DNA of 64,000 nt from Mucilaginibacter paludis DSM 18603. Its GTDB lineage: Bacteria > Bacteroidota > Bacteroidia > Sphingobacteriales > Sphingobacteriaceae. The stretch spans positions 5,288,432 to 5,352,431 of the forward strand of contig NZ_CM001403.1 in the NCBI RefSeq assembly GCF_000166195.2, read 5' to 3'. Positions 51,592 through 61,933 of this stretch are shown one piece after another. The position numbers were made by a program, and so were the translations under genes. Each line of letters begins with the position of its first letter. The stretch's first letter is position 1. Below the pieces are notes generated by a model. The model was not told the DNA's origin. It worked only from the letters and a program-made list of their open reading frames with translations, and ran no database searches.

Positions 51592-51723
51592 TCGAAGTGC
51601 CTGATGGTTAATCATCAATTACCATAGCACGAAAAGAGGGTGAGTACAGAAGTTATGTACAAGCCCTTTCTTTGTGAATTGGTGCAACGGATTACTGCAT
51701 ATTGATCTTATTTATGCCATTTG

Positions 51724-54700
51724 CTAAGGCTGTAGAGGCACCGTAAACCAGAAGGTAGCGCCTTCACCGATGGCGCTTTCCACACCGATTTGGCCGCGAT
51801 GGCGCTTAATAATCTCGGCCGAAATGTAAAGGCCCAGGCCCAGGCCCGAAAAATGGGTAGATGATTCCTGAACACGGTAAAAGCGATCAAACAAATAATC
51901 CTTTTTGGCTTCGGGAATGCCGATTCCGAAATCCTGAACGGTTAGCTTAAACTCATTTTCAAATAAAGAGCAATTGAGGATTACCTTGTCACCTTTAGGC
52001 GAATATTTGATGGCATTAGTTAAAAAATTAGTGATCACCTGCTCCAGCCTGGTCCTATCAGCGGTAATGGTGATTAGCCCTTCACCCTGCAGGATGAATT
52101 CATGTGTACCCTCCTGTGCACGCACCTCCTCCAGTACTTCTTTTACCAGTTGTACGGCATCAAATGTTTCGTAATTCAGTAACAATTTACCGGCCTGTAT
52201 CTTGGTAACATCCAGCAAATCGTCTACCAGGGTGGTTAGTTTATTGGTCTGGTTGTTGGCTTTCCCAACAAAATCCATTACCGTATTTTTGCCGCCTTCC
52301 CTGGCCATAATCCGTTGGAGTATTTGTAACGAACCCTTGAGGCTGGTAATGGGCGTTTTAAGCTCGTGGCTGGCTATACTCAAAAACTCATCTTTTTTAT
52401 GCATTAACTCTTCTGTAGTTTCGCGCGCCTTCACCAGTTCGGTAACATCAAAACCAAAAAAAGCTATACCATCTAACTTATCATCGTCGTTAAACACAGG
52501 TGTAAAAATAAAGTCGAACCAATGATCGGCTTGTTTACCTGTTTGTGCATTAGGCCATTGTATCCGGACAGAGCGCCCGGTGAAGGGTTGCCCCGAACGC
52601 ATCACTTCTGCATCTGCCCTACCGAGTTCTGTGCCTGGCCACCATTGATTTATTTCTGCCGTGCTGCGGCCAATATAGTTTTGTTGCCCGTCAAGCCGGA
52701 TAAAGGCATTGTTTACAAATTCATATACCAGGTTAGGCCCCCGGCGTATGGTGATCAGTGCGGGTGCGTTAGTAAAGATGCTGTAAAACTCTTCCTGTTG
52801 TTTGCTGATCATGTGCTGTAGCTCTTTTTGACGGGTGATATCCAGTATATAGCTAACCGATATTTGTTTTTCGTCCTCGCTCAACATAGCCGAACCCTTT
52901 AAAACCGACACCAGGCTACCATCTTTGCGGATGTATTGCTTTTCATATGGCTGGCAAAAACCATTTTCGTCCAGTTCCTTTTGTGCGCGGCTACTGGCCT
53001 GGCGCGAGGTGGGCGGGGTAAGGTTTTGCAGGTTAAGCTGCCCTGTTTCCATATCTGCGCGGCTGTACCCCAACATATTTAAAAAGGCATCGTTGGTTTC
53101 AAGCAAGCGGCCGTCAGGATCTGCAAAGCACATCCCGATCAGGTTTGAATCGAATACCTTACGGAATTTATTTTCGCTCTGGCTCAGGCGTTTTTCTGTT
53201 TCAATAAGGCGGGTAATATCAATAATGGAGCCAACAAGGCGGTAGGGAGTATGAAACTCGTCTTCCAATATCCGGCCGCGGTCAAGTATAATGGCGTACG
53301 TGCCATCGGCCTTCTGGAAACGATACTCAGCCGACCACTGCTTTTCATGATGATTAATGGCATTAAAAACGCTCTGCTCAACCCGCAGACGATCATCAGG
53401 ATGAATTTTGCCGAACCAAAAACTGATCTGGTTAGTTTCGTCATCCCGTTGGTAACCAAACATCGAGGTGAAGTTGTCGCTTCGCCACATGGTGTTGCTC
53501 ACCAGGTTCCAATCCCAGATGGTATCGTTGGTAGCCGTTGATACCAGTTTAAAGCGCTCCTCGCTTTCGGTTAATTTCTGGGTGCGTTCATAAACCTTAT
53601 TTTCCAGCTGGCTGTTCAGGTTTTTTAATCCCTCGCGGGCGTTAATAAGTTCGTGATAATTCTTCTTTAATTTTTGTTCGGCGTTTTTGCGCGCGGTGAT
53701 ATTGGTGAGGCTCACTACAAAACCCTCGCGCATGGGGCCAATGGTAACCTGGTACCAATTATCTTGCCCGGTATGCAGCTCGGTTTCCCAGGCTTTGCTT
53801 TGGCGGGCCGCTTTGGCATATTGTTCGGCACTTGCTATCCCTATAAGCTCCGGGAAACTTTGAAGCCGGGGCTGGGCATCCATCTCAACCGCTGGTTTGC
53901 CAAAAAGCGTTAAAGCGGCATCGTTATAAGCTATGCATCGGAAATCGGGATTTTTACTGCCTTCGGTCCGGTTATCCCGGAAAGCCAGTATAGCTGCCGT
54001 ACTGGCGTTAAACACCCCGGAGATGATCTGGTTTAATTCTACTATTACCGAAATATCGATGAACGAAATCACCACACCGTCATGCTGGCCATCCTTTTTT
54101 ACATAAGGCATAATCCTCATCAGGTTGTTGGTTCCGCTTTTTAGCAATACCTCTTTCTCAATCACCTGGCCGGTTGCCAGCACACTATGGATATCGGCAA
54201 TCAGGTTATCATATAAAATATTGTTGGACAGGTGGTTGATGGGGCGGCCAACATCAGCATCAATCAGGTTGATCATGTTAATAGCTGCCGGGTTAAATTT
54301 ACGGATGCGCAGGTTGGCATCAACAAATATTTGCCCTATATCCGTACTGCGGAAGTAATTATCCAGGTCGTCGTTTAATTCTACCAGTTCGCGTATTTTT
54401 AGCTGGTGCTCCGTATTCAGCGTATGCAGTTCCTCGTTGAGTGATTGCAACTCTTCGTTGCCCGACTGGAGTTCTTCGTTGGCAGATAGCAGCTCTTCGT
54501 TGCTCGACTGGAGTTCCTCGTTGGTGGTTTCCATTTCTTCAACCGCCATTTGCAAATTTATCCTCGTTTCGCTTAACTCGGCTTCCATCTCCATCAGGTA
54601 CTCCTGGTCGCTACCGGCGTTAACGGGGGGCAAAACAATACCCTCTTTGCTTACCGGGTCGGTTTTAATTTCCGAAAACAGCAGCAAAGTATAATCATTT

Positions 54701-56541
54701 GTTGAACTTTCGTCGGGTGGTTTAACGGTGATCTGTAACAACTGTTCCCGGTCGTCGTGCTTTAACTTAACCCTGTTAAGGTGTGTTTTTTGGCGCTCTT
54801 TCCAGGCTTTTCTAATGGCGGTGTTCAGCATAACAGACACCTCCCGGTTCACCATGTTTAAAATATTGAGGTCGAGTTTTTTTTCAGGAAGGTTAAGGTA
54901 CCGGCTATAATTTCCGATAGTTTCTTTGATGATATAACTCTTATCAATAAAAATACCTACTGCGCTAAATTCAGAGATCATCAGTTCCCTAAATTCCTCT
55001 TCCATGTGTTTTTGATATTCGCCGGGTTTGGCCAGGGGGCGCTTTTCGGTATATTTTAAATTGGGGGTTGCTGTTGTATAGGTATGGTGTAAGCCATAGT
55101 TAATGGTTCCGGTTTTTTGGTAAATTTTCCATTTTCCGCTAATTTCGTTAACGCCCTCTTTAATGCTGGCGGCATTTTCGCTCGAGCCCAGGAACAGGTA
55201 GCCCTCTTTATTCAGTGCGTAATGAAATGTCGACATGATTTTTTGCTGCAACAGATTGTTCATGTAAATGAGCATGTTGCGGCAGGTAACCAGGTCGTTT
55301 TTAATAAAAGGCGGCGATTTGATGACGTTGTGACGCGCAAAAACAATTTGTTTACGTATACCGGGTAGCACACTGTAATTTTTGTCGTCTTTAACAAAGT
55401 ATTTGGAAAGAAGAGCCGCCGGCACTTCGTTCCCGATAGATAAAGGATAGCAGTTTCTGGCCGCTATTTCGATGCTGGATTCGTCCACATCGGTGGCAAA
55501 TATTTTTAACTCACGGCTCTCCCCGGTACGGTCAAGATAGTCGTTAAATAAGATAGCGATTGAATAAGCCTCTTCGCCGGTGCTACAGGCGCAAACCCAT
55601 ATCTTGATAATTTCGCCCTCTTGCTTGGACTTAACGATGGCCGGAATAATTTGTTGGGCCAGGATATCAAACGCGGGTTTATCACGAAAGAATTTGGTTA
55701 CACCTATCAAAAAATCTTTAGCCAGAACTTTTACTTCTTGCGGATCCTGATGTAAAAGGCCGATGTAATTTTCCAGCCGGTCTATCTCAACGGCTGCCAT
55801 CCGGCGGGCAATTCGGCGCAAAATAGTGGGCGTTTTATACAGATTAAAATCCTGGCCGCTGCTGATGTGTACCAACCTGAAAATTTCGTTCAGCAGGTTG
55901 TCATCCAATTGATCCTGCTCCAACAAGGGCAGGTGGCGTTGGTTAACGTAATTGTAAACCTCCACATGCATTTTGGCGGGTGGCAATATAAAATCGGCAT
56001 TGCCCGATGTGATGGCGCTGTTGGGCATACCGTCAAATTTGGCCGTGGCGGGGTCTTGTACAATCACCATGCCGCCGCATTCCTTTATTGCTTCTACGCC
56101 CTTGGTGCCGTCTGTCCCTGTGCCTGATAAAATAATGGCTATAGCCTTATCCTTTTTATCCTTAGCAAGTGTAAATAAAAAGGTATCTATTGCCGTATTA
56201 GGCGATTTATCTTTGATTTTATCAACCAACCGCAGTTTGTTGCCGCGGATGGTCATGATTTTTTTGTTGGGGATAATATAAACGCAATCACGCTGCAAAA
56301 TCACATCGTTGGTGGCCTCAAACACTTTCATGTGAGTATGCTTTGAAACCAGGTCAACCAACAGGCTCTTATAATCGGGCGAAAGGTGCTGGATCACCAC
56401 AAAGGTAAAACCGGAGTTGCCGGGCATGTGGTCAAAAAAATCATGTATCGCTTCCAGGCCTCCGGCGGATGCGCCGATGGCGATGATATAGCGGTCTGCC
56501 AATTTTGACTCCGGGAACTGCAACGGTTTAACTTTAGCCAT
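51724..56541 (-). CDS. CheB-CheR-PAS hybrid sensor histidine kinase
   Basis: A giant signalling protein, 1605 residues from the chosen start. In order: a CheB methylesterase domain (about 15-200; IIAIGASAGGLEAIHDFF with catalytic Ser, VVIQHLSPDYKSL with His, LSGTGTDGTKGVEAI with Asp); a CheR methyltransferase domain (about 210-480; IWVCACSTGEEAYSIAILFN, VTCRNMLIYM); a linker and a long heptad coil (NEELQSSNEELLSANEELQS); at least four PAS/PAC domains (about 730-1350); a HisKA domain (KDEFLSIASHELKTPITSLK); and a HATPase domain (FLTNAIKYSPKGDKV, DFGIGIPEAKK, GLGLGLYISAEI). The ATG at 56541 forms an ATGGCTAA overlap with the phytochrome gene, identical to the one upstream; a start 7 codons earlier is possible. 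It probably provides the kinase output of the adjacent photosensor. Confidence 0.9.
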   Translation of the reverse strand: MAKVKPLQFPESKLADRYIIAIGASAGGLEAIHDFFDHMPGNSGFTFVVIQHLSPDYKSLLVDLVSKHTHMKVFEATNDVILQRDCVYIIPNKKIMTIRGNKLRLVDKIKDKSPNTAIDTFLFTLAKDKKDKAIAIILSGTGTDGTKGVEAIKECGGMVIVQDPATAKFDGMPNSAITSGNADFILPPAKMHVEVYNYVNQRHLPLLEQDQLDDNLLNEIFRLVHISSGQDFNLYKTPTILRRIARRMAAVEIDRLENYIGLLHQDPQEVKVLAKDFLIGVTKFFRDKPAFDILAQQIIPAIVKSKQEGEIIKIWVCACSTGEEAYSIAILFNDYLDRTGESRELKIFATDVDESSIEIAARNCYPLSIGNEVPAALLSKYFVKDDKNYSVLPGIRKQIVFARHNVIKSPPFIKNDLVTCRNMLIYMNNLLQQKIMSTFHYALNKEGYLFLGSSENAASIKEGVNEISGKWKIYQKTGTINYGLHHTYTTATPNLKYTEKRPLAKPGEYQKHMEEEFRELMISEFSAVGIFIDKSYIIKETIGNYSRYLNLPEKKLDLNILNMVNREVSVMLNTAIRKAWKERQKTHLNRVKLKHDDREQLLQITVKPPDESSTNDYTLLLFSEIKTDPVSKEGIVLPPVNAGSDQEYLMEMEAELSETRINLQMAVEEMETTNEELQSSNEELLSANEELQSGNEELQSLNEELHTLNTEHQLKIRELVELNDDLDNYFRSTDIGQIFVDANLRIRKFNPAAINMINLIDADVGRPINHLSNNILYDNLIADIHSVLATGQVIEKEVLLKSGTNNLMRIMPYVKKDGQHDGVVISFIDISVIVELNQIISGVFNASTAAILAFRDNRTEGSKNPDFRCIAYNDAALTLFGKPAVEMDAQPRLQSFPELIGIASAEQYAKAARQSKAWETELHTGQDNWYQVTIGPMREGFVVSLTNITARKNAEQKLKKNYHELINAREGLKNLNSQLENKVYERTQKLTESEERFKLVSTATNDTIWDWNLVSNTMWRSDNFTSMFGYQRDDETNQISFWFGKIHPDDRLRVEQSVFNAINHHEKQWSAEYRFQKADGTYAIILDRGRILEDEFHTPYRLVGSIIDITRLIETEKRLSQSENKFRKVFDSNLIGMCFADPDGRLLETNDAFLNMLGYSRADMETGQLNLQNLTPPTSRQASSRAQKELDENGFCQPYEKQYIRKDGSLVSVLKGSAMLSEDEKQISVSYILDITRQKELQHMISKQQEEFYSIFTNAPALITIRRGPNLVYEFVNNAFIRLDGQQNYIGRSTAEINQWWPGTELGRADAEVMRSGQPFTGRSVRIQWPNAQTGKQADHWFDFIFTPVFNDDDKLDGIAFFGFDVTELVKARETTEELMHKKDEFLSIASHELKTPITSLKGSLQILQRIMAREGGKNTVMDFVGKANNQTNKLTTLVDDLLDVTKIQAGKLLLNYETFDAVQLVKEVLEEVRAQEGTHEFILQGEGLITITADRTRLEQVITNFLTNAIKYSPKGDKVILNCSLFENEFKLTVQDFGIGIPEAKKDYLFDRFYRVQESSTHFSGLGLGLYISAEIIKRHRGQIGVESAIGEGATFWFTVPLQP

Positions 56542-58036
56542 TGGATCTGGTCCTGAATTCATAAATAAAACTGCGTAACGTTTCGGCAGTGTCCAGTTCT
56601 ATGCCACTCCAGGGGAGCGCAGTATGGCGTACCGTTTCCTGCCATATTTTAAACGAATTACGGGGATGATAGTTTTTGCTGCCGGGCTCAAAGTTAATGG
56701 CCTGGTTGGGGTTACCGCCCCAGTTAATGGTACGAACAACTTCGGGTCTGAAACAAATAATGAAATCTCCTTTTTCTTTATCAATTGTTATGGCTAAGGC
56801 ACCACTGGCCACATCGGCATACGGTATGGCTTCGTCAAAAATTTCTGGCAGTTGTTCGGTATGAAAAACCTGCCCGGCAGATTTATTTTGCAGCCAAAGA
56901 ATCATATTCTCTATAAAATCTACCGGCGGAACCTGTCCGATGGCCGTAAAACGGCCAGATAATACGGCCACAGCACCGGCAGCTTGGAAGAGGCTGGTGA
57001 GGTTAACTGCTTGCTCATTTAACATGCCGTTAAGTAAATCTTCTTCCGCGTAAACCTGTGCCACCAAAGCAGTTTGTTGTTTTTGCAGTTCAGTTTCGCG
57101 TTCAAAAATTTCCTGTTGTAAAATGGCGGAGACTTTGTTTGAAATTACAGATGATAGCAGTTCGCAAATGGAACATACCTCGAAATTTAAATGAAGGGGT
57201 GTAATATGATGGCATGCGATAAGGCCCCAGAGCTGCCCGCCATGGATAACCCGGATAGACATGGACGCCTGTACATTCATGTTTTTTAAATACTCCAGGT
57301 GTACAGCCGCAACGCCCCGCAAATTACAGTCGGACAGGTCGGTAAAGGTATGGCTGCCAGGGTTGATTACCGGATATAACCTGATCGGGTTGTAGTTACG
57401 GTCGGGTATAAGGCGGTACGGATTTTTAAGGTAAAGTTCGCGAGCCTGCCGCGGCACATCAGATGCCGGGAAAGTATGGCCCATATAATCGTCCAAACCT
57501 TCATTTTTTTCCTGGGCAATTACGGTACCGTTCCATTCTTTATCAAAACGATACATCATAATTCCGTCAAAACCGGTAAAGCGTCGCAGTTCCAGGATTG
57601 CGGTACGGCTCAGTTCGTCCACAGTGCTGGTTTGTTCAATAGCTGTTATGGCATGTTTAACCTCTTCAAATACTGTGGTAAATGTGCGCTCTGCGGCAGC
57701 ATCCATCAATTCAAGTTCCAGCAAAAGGTAGGTATCTTTTAAATGCGCCAGGGCGTGCATTGTTTTTCCGGCCAGGGTAAGCGTTAGCGGTAACCTCGCC
57801 TTGATTGCCAGGGCGTTAAGCTTGCTGCTGTCGGAATCGCTGCTTAAAGCCGCAACGGATTTGCCTATAAGCGATTGAACGGGCTCGCCGGTTAAATCGG
57901 CGATGTTCTCGCTGGCCTGGATGATATTCAGGCTGTTTTTTTCCAATACCAGTAAATAGCCGTAAGGCTGGATCACATTGATGTGGTTAAGCGGAAGGCT
58001 TCCACAAAAATCCGAATCGTAATTATTTTTAGCCAT
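56534..58036 (-). CDS. bphP: bacteriophytochrome photosensor (PAS-GAF-PHY, no kinase)
   Basis: A 500-residue red/far-red photosensor. The biliverdin-attachment Cys11 is in the N-terminal extension (DSDFCGSLPLNHINVIQPYG). The PAS domain follows. The GAF domain (about 130-300) contains FDGIMMYRFDKEWNGTVIAQ, the PASDIP-like HTFPASDVPRQARELYLKNP and the chromophore His region HLEYLKNMNVQASMSIRVI. The PHY domain (about 310-500) has the tongue motifs WGGNPNQ and PRNSF (HPRNSFKIWQETVRHTALPW). The protein stops right after PHY, so it lacks the histidine kinase of most bacteriophytochromes. The next gene, overlapping by ATGGCTAA, encodes a large kinase that is the likely output partner. The preceding gene encodes heme oxygenase for biliverdin. 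Confidence 0.95.
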   Translation of the reverse strand: MAKNNYDSDFCGSLPLNHINVIQPYGYLLVLEKNSLNIIQASENIADLTGEPVQSLIGKSVAALSSDSDSSKLNALAIKARLPLTLTLAGKTMHALAHLKDTYLLLELELMDAAAERTFTTVFEEVKHAITAIEQTSTVDELSRTAILELRRFTGFDGIMMYRFDKEWNGTVIAQEKNEGLDDYMGHTFPASDVPRQARELYLKNPYRLIPDRNYNPIRLYPVINPGSHTFTDLSDCNLRGVAAVHLEYLKNMNVQASMSIRVIHGGQLWGLIACHHITPLHLNFEVCSICELLSSVISNKVSAILQQEIFERETELQKQQTALVAQVYAEEDLLNGMLNEQAVNLTSLFQAAGAVAVLSGRFTAIGQVPPVDFIENMILWLQNKSAGQVFHTEQLPEIFDEAIPYADVASGALAITIDKEKGDFIICFRPEVVRTINWGGNPNQAINFEPGSKNYHPRNSFKIWQETVRHTALPWSGIELDTAETLRSFIYEFRTRSNG

Positions 58037-58595
58037 GGCTATCCATCCACTTTTTAAATTTTACAAACGTTTCGCGGGCAGCATCAATCATCGCCAAAGC
58101 TTCTTCGGGTGTTAATGCCAAACCGTTGATGCTATTTTTAAACTTTTGCCACATGGGTTGCGTTTCTGCACCATAGCCGGTAAAAAAACTAAGCCCCAGT
58201 TGTTCAGGCAAGGTTAACTGCCCCGCAATCATCCTGCTGATCACCTGCCCGCCTAATGTTGAGCCCTCAATTACATACAGGGCGCCCAACGCTGCTGGTA
58301 CCGAACCAAGAACAGGTAAGCTGCCTGTAGCGGCCAGTTCAGCAGGGGTAGCACCCAATGCAGTGATATCTTCTGCCAACGACGCTGCTTTGCGGCGATC
58401 GTGATAATCAGGCAGAATATCAGAAACTAACATCGTCGACATTTGTTTTTCAAGCCCACCGAAGTAAGTGTAAAAAAGTTGTAATAAATTAATGTAGTCG
58501 TTGGTTGACCGGATGGCCCGGATTTTTGTAATCAAGATTTTTTCTAATGCCTGGTGGCTTTCCAGGGTGTCGTGTTTTAATTGTTCGGCAAGCAT
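58029..58595 (-). CDS. bphO: biliverdin-producing heme oxygenase
   Basis: A 188-residue heme oxygenase that opens heme to biliverdin, the bacteriophytochrome chromophore. The proximal heme ligand is probably His14 in KHDTLESHQALEK. The distal helix with conserved glycines reads LGALYVIEGSTLGGQVISRM, and FFTGYGAETQPMWQKFKNSI is typical of the BphO branch. Its stop overlaps the phytochrome start by 8 nt (ATGGCTAA), so chromophore synthesis and apoprotein are made from one transcript. It is the first gene of the three-gene light-sensing operon. Confidence 0.94.
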   Translation of the reverse strand: MLAEQLKHDTLESHQALEKILITKIRAIRSTNDYINLLQLFYTYFGGLEKQMSTMLVSDILPDYHDRRKAASLAEDITALGATPAELAATGSLPVLGSVPAALGALYVIEGSTLGGQVISRMIAGQLTLPEQLGLSFFTGYGAETQPMWQKFKNSINGLALTPEEALAMIDAARETFVKFKKWMDSHG

Positions 58596-59051
58596 CTAAG
58601 GCAGTAATATAGTCGCTAAAATATTATTTTACTTTTAAGAAAGCAATTTAACATGAACAAACATTTTACCGTTGCCATGTGGCTTGCGGACGATTCACTT
58701 TAAGTTGCAGTAAGATTTTTTTACTTTACGGCATATTTAAAACAACAATTAGATGGCCTTGTTTTGGTGATAAAGGGTATCCGTGGAGAAATTGAGTTGC
58801 ACCTCGAATATTAATTAATGTATTTTGGGACTCCCAATTAGCGAGATGGCTTGGCTTTGCAGATGGAAAATGAGCTAATCGTTGGCTTTAATTACTCTAA
58901 TTGCCGGATAAAAAACAACTATATGGTCAATTAACCATAAAATTTACGGATATCGGCGCTATCATCTTAATTTATGGTAATATATCTGGAAATTTATCCC
59001 ATAATATAACGATTAACTTAACCGGTTTTCGTATTAAAACAGAATAAATCA
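58596..59051. other. divergent promoter region between bphO and the M16 peptidase
   Basis: The 456-nt region lies between two divergent genes. It must contain both promoters but shows no clear TAnnTTTG box with proper spacing. It is AT-rich and has no coding potential or recognised RNA. Confidence 0.5.
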
Positions 59052-61877
59052 ATGCAAATTAAAAATCTATGCCTGGCTTTAGCCGGCTTTGTTACACTTG
59101 CGGGGGCTGTCCTTGCTCAGGATAAGCCGCTGGTGCTTGATCCGGCTGTACGCACGGGTAAATTACCCAACGGTTTTACGTATTACATTCGCCATAACGA
59201 AGAGCCCAAAAACAGGGTTGTATTTTATTTGGCCAATAAAATAGGGTCGATACTGGAAACGGATGATCAGCAGGGCCTGGCTCACTTTATGGAGCACATG
59301 AGCTTTAATGGTACCACACATTTTCCTAAGAACGAGTTGGTTGATTACCTGCAAAAAGCGGGTGTACGTTTTGGAGCGGATATTAATGCCTATACCAGCT
59401 TCGATGAAACCGTTTACCAACTGCCTTTGCCTACCGATAAGCCGGAAGTATTACAAAACGGCATCCAGATTATGCGCGACTGGGCCCATGAAGCTACGCT
59501 TGAACCCGCTGAGATTGACAAAGAGCGTGGGGTGATATTGGAGGAGAAGCGTTTGGGCAAAGGAGCACAGGAACGGATGCGCCGCCAGTACTGGCCCGCG
59601 CTGTTAAACCAATCGCGTTACGCTGTCCGTATCCCTATCGGCACCGAAGAGATATTGAAAAGCTTTAAGCCCGAAACAATAAAGTCTTTTTACCAGGATT
59701 GGTACCGCCCGGATCTGCAGGCTTTAATCGTAGTTGGAGATATTGATGTAAACCAGATGGAGCAAACCATCAAAAGTAAGTTTAGCGACCTCAGTAACCC
59801 CAAGGCAGAAAAAGTACGCACCAAATATACTATACCATTAACCGGGCTTAACCAATTCCAGGCCGTTACCGACCCGGAAATGACATCAACGGTAGCACAG
59901 ATCATTATTAAACACAAAGCCAGTACCATTACAACCGCCGCCGATTATCGTACAGCTATCACCAACGAGTTGTTTAACCAAATGCTGGCCGAGCGTTTTA
60001 GCGAACTGGCACGGCAAGCAGATCCTCCTTTTTTACAAGGTGGTGCGGCGGTAGATGGCTTTATGGGCGGCCTTGACGATTTTTCGGCCAGTGTAGCTGT
60101 TAAACCAAATACTTTAGAAAGAGGCCTTAAAAATGTATGGCGCGAAATTGAAAGGGCAAAGCGGTTTGGATTTACCGCCACTGAGCTTGACCGGGCTAAA
60201 CAGAACTACCAGAGCCAGATGGAATCGGCCTTAAAAGAAAAAAGTAAAACCGGATCTGAAAGTTATGTTAAAGAATACCTGGCTTACTTTTTAAAGGGTG
60301 AAGCCGCGCCGGGTATTGATGTGGAGTACCAAATTGTAAAAGATGCGCTTCCGAAAATCAGCTTGGCTGATATAGCTAAAGTGATGCAAACATACATCCG
60401 CGCCGATAACCGCGATATCCTGATCATGGCTCCCGAAAAAGACAAAGCTACTTTGCCTGATGAAGCTGCAATATTAGGATGGCTTAAAACGGTTGAGGCC
60501 GAAGATTTGGCTCCTTATAAAGATGAGGTAAACAACCAGGCTTTATTAGCGAAGGCTCCGTCTGCCGGCAAGGTTATCAAACAGGTAAAAGATGACCACC
60601 TTAATATTACAACGCTTACGCTGAGCAACGGTGTTAAGGTTGTATTGAAGCCTACCGATTTTAAAAACGATGAAATTATGTTCAGCTCGTTTGCTGCCGG
60701 TGGAACCTCATTGTATTCGGATGCCGATTTTCAAAGCGCCGCAAACGCGGGTATCATCCCATCGTTTGGTGCTGGTAACTACAATACTACCGAGTTGAGC
60801 AAATATTTATCTGGCAAGCAAATAGGCGTTCAGCCTTATATCGGCGAGCGTAGCCAGGGCATCAGCGCGCGCAGCACAAATAAAGATCTGGAAACCTGCC
60901 TGCAATTAGCTTATGCGTTTTTAACAGAGCCCCGTAAGGATGAAAGTCAGTTTAAAAGCATTATCCAACGCTCTAAAGCTGCCTTAGCAAATCGTGGTAA
61001 CGATCCATCTAACGTGTTTAAAGATTCGGTAAGCGCTATTTTAGGCAACTATAATGTACGCCGTACCGGGCCTACAGTGGCTAAATTGGAGCAGATAGAC
61101 CTGGATAAGGCTTACCGCATTTACAAAGAGCGTTTTGCAGATGCCTCCGGAATGACCTTTACCTTTGTGGGTAGCTTTGATGTAGAAACCATTAAGCCGC
61201 TTTTAGAGAAATATATTGCATTGTTACCTGCAACACATATTAACGAGCATGCTAAAGATCTCGGTATCCGTCCGCCTACTGGCCATATCGAAAAAAATAT
61301 ATATAAAGGCACCGAGCCCAAGGCTACGGTACAGCTTTTGTTTACCGGCGATTTTACTTATACTCCTAAAGAAAGAAAGCAGTTGGACGCGCTTAAAGAA
61401 ACGCTTGAAATACGTTTATTGGAGCGCTTGCGCGAAGATGAAAGCGGGGTATACACCCCAAGTGCTTTTGCCAGCACCGCTAAATTGCCCAATGCCAGGT
61501 ATAACTTTGGCATTGCTTTTGGCTGCGCCCCGCAAAATGTAGATAAGTTGGTAGCCTCTGCTCTTGATGAGGTTAACAAATTGAAAACGGATGGCCCGGC
61601 TCAGGTTAATATTGATAAATATAAAGCCGAAGACGCGCGCACCCGCGAGACAAATTTAAAAACCAACAACTGGTGGATGGCATATTTAAACAACCAGTTA
61701 CAAGACGGCGAGCCACTCAACCAGTTAGATAATTATTCGGCAAATATTCAAAGCATCGATCCGGCAAGTTTGAAGCTGATTGCGCAGAAGTATTTAAGTG
61801 GTAAAAACTATATCAGGTTAGTACTCTTACCTCAAAGCAGTAGCGCTTTACCTGCAAGTACTAAGCAGGCTAATTAA
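59052..61877 (+). CDS. M16-family zinc metallopeptidase, two-domain, secreted
   Basis: A 941-residue exported peptidase of the pitrilysin/PqqL type. The signal peptide is at residues 1-24 (ending AVLAQ). The inverted zinc motif HxxEH is at residues 78-82 (AHFMEHMSFNGT), with the distal Glu in IDKERGVILEEKRLGKGAQE. Four M16 repeats are present: two active-half domains (about 40-500) and a second inactive half (about 520-930; LTLSNGVKVVLKPTDFKNDE, GAGNYNTTELSKYLSGKQIG). It would degrade peptides in the periplasm. It is a single-gene unit with its own terminator. Confidence 0.93.
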   Translation: MQIKNLCLALAGFVTLAGAVLAQDKPLVLDPAVRTGKLPNGFTYYIRHNEEPKNRVVFYLANKIGSILETDDQQGLAHFMEHMSFNGTTHFPKNELVDYLQKAGVRFGADINAYTSFDETVYQLPLPTDKPEVLQNGIQIMRDWAHEATLEPAEIDKERGVILEEKRLGKGAQERMRRQYWPALLNQSRYAVRIPIGTEEILKSFKPETIKSFYQDWYRPDLQALIVVGDIDVNQMEQTIKSKFSDLSNPKAEKVRTKYTIPLTGLNQFQAVTDPEMTSTVAQIIIKHKASTITTAADYRTAITNELFNQMLAERFSELARQADPPFLQGGAAVDGFMGGLDDFSASVAVKPNTLERGLKNVWREIERAKRFGFTATELDRAKQNYQSQMESALKEKSKTGSESYVKEYLAYFLKGEAAPGIDVEYQIVKDALPKISLADIAKVMQTYIRADNRDILIMAPEKDKATLPDEAAILGWLKTVEAEDLAPYKDEVNNQALLAKAPSAGKVIKQVKDDHLNITTLTLSNGVKVVLKPTDFKNDEIMFSSFAAGGTSLYSDADFQSAANAGIIPSFGAGNYNTTELSKYLSGKQIGVQPYIGERSQGISARSTNKDLETCLQLAYAFLTEPRKDESQFKSIIQRSKAALANRGNDPSNVFKDSVSAILGNYNVRRTGPTVAKLEQIDLDKAYRIYKERFADASGMTFTFVGSFDVETIKPLLEKYIALLPATHINEHAKDLGIRPPTGHIEKNIYKGTEPKATVQLLFTGDFTYTPKERKQLDALKETLEIRLLERLREDESGVYTPSAFASTAKLPNARYNFGIAFGCAPQNVDKLVASALDEVNKLKTDGPAQVNIDKYKAEDARTRETNLKTNNWWMAYLNNQLQDGEPLNQLDNYSANIQSIDPASLKLIAQKYLSGKNYIRLVLLPQSSSALPASTKQAN

Positions 61878-61900
61878 TTATTACCACTTTAAGGGTTAAT

Positions 61901-61933
61901 AAAACCGGCTGATGATTTCAGCCGGTTTTTTCT
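61901..61933 (+). terminator. Rho-independent terminator of the M16 peptidase gene
   Basis: AAAACCGGCTGA-TGATT-TCAGCCGGTTTT with a following T run, located about 24 nt after the stop codon. Confidence 0.92.
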
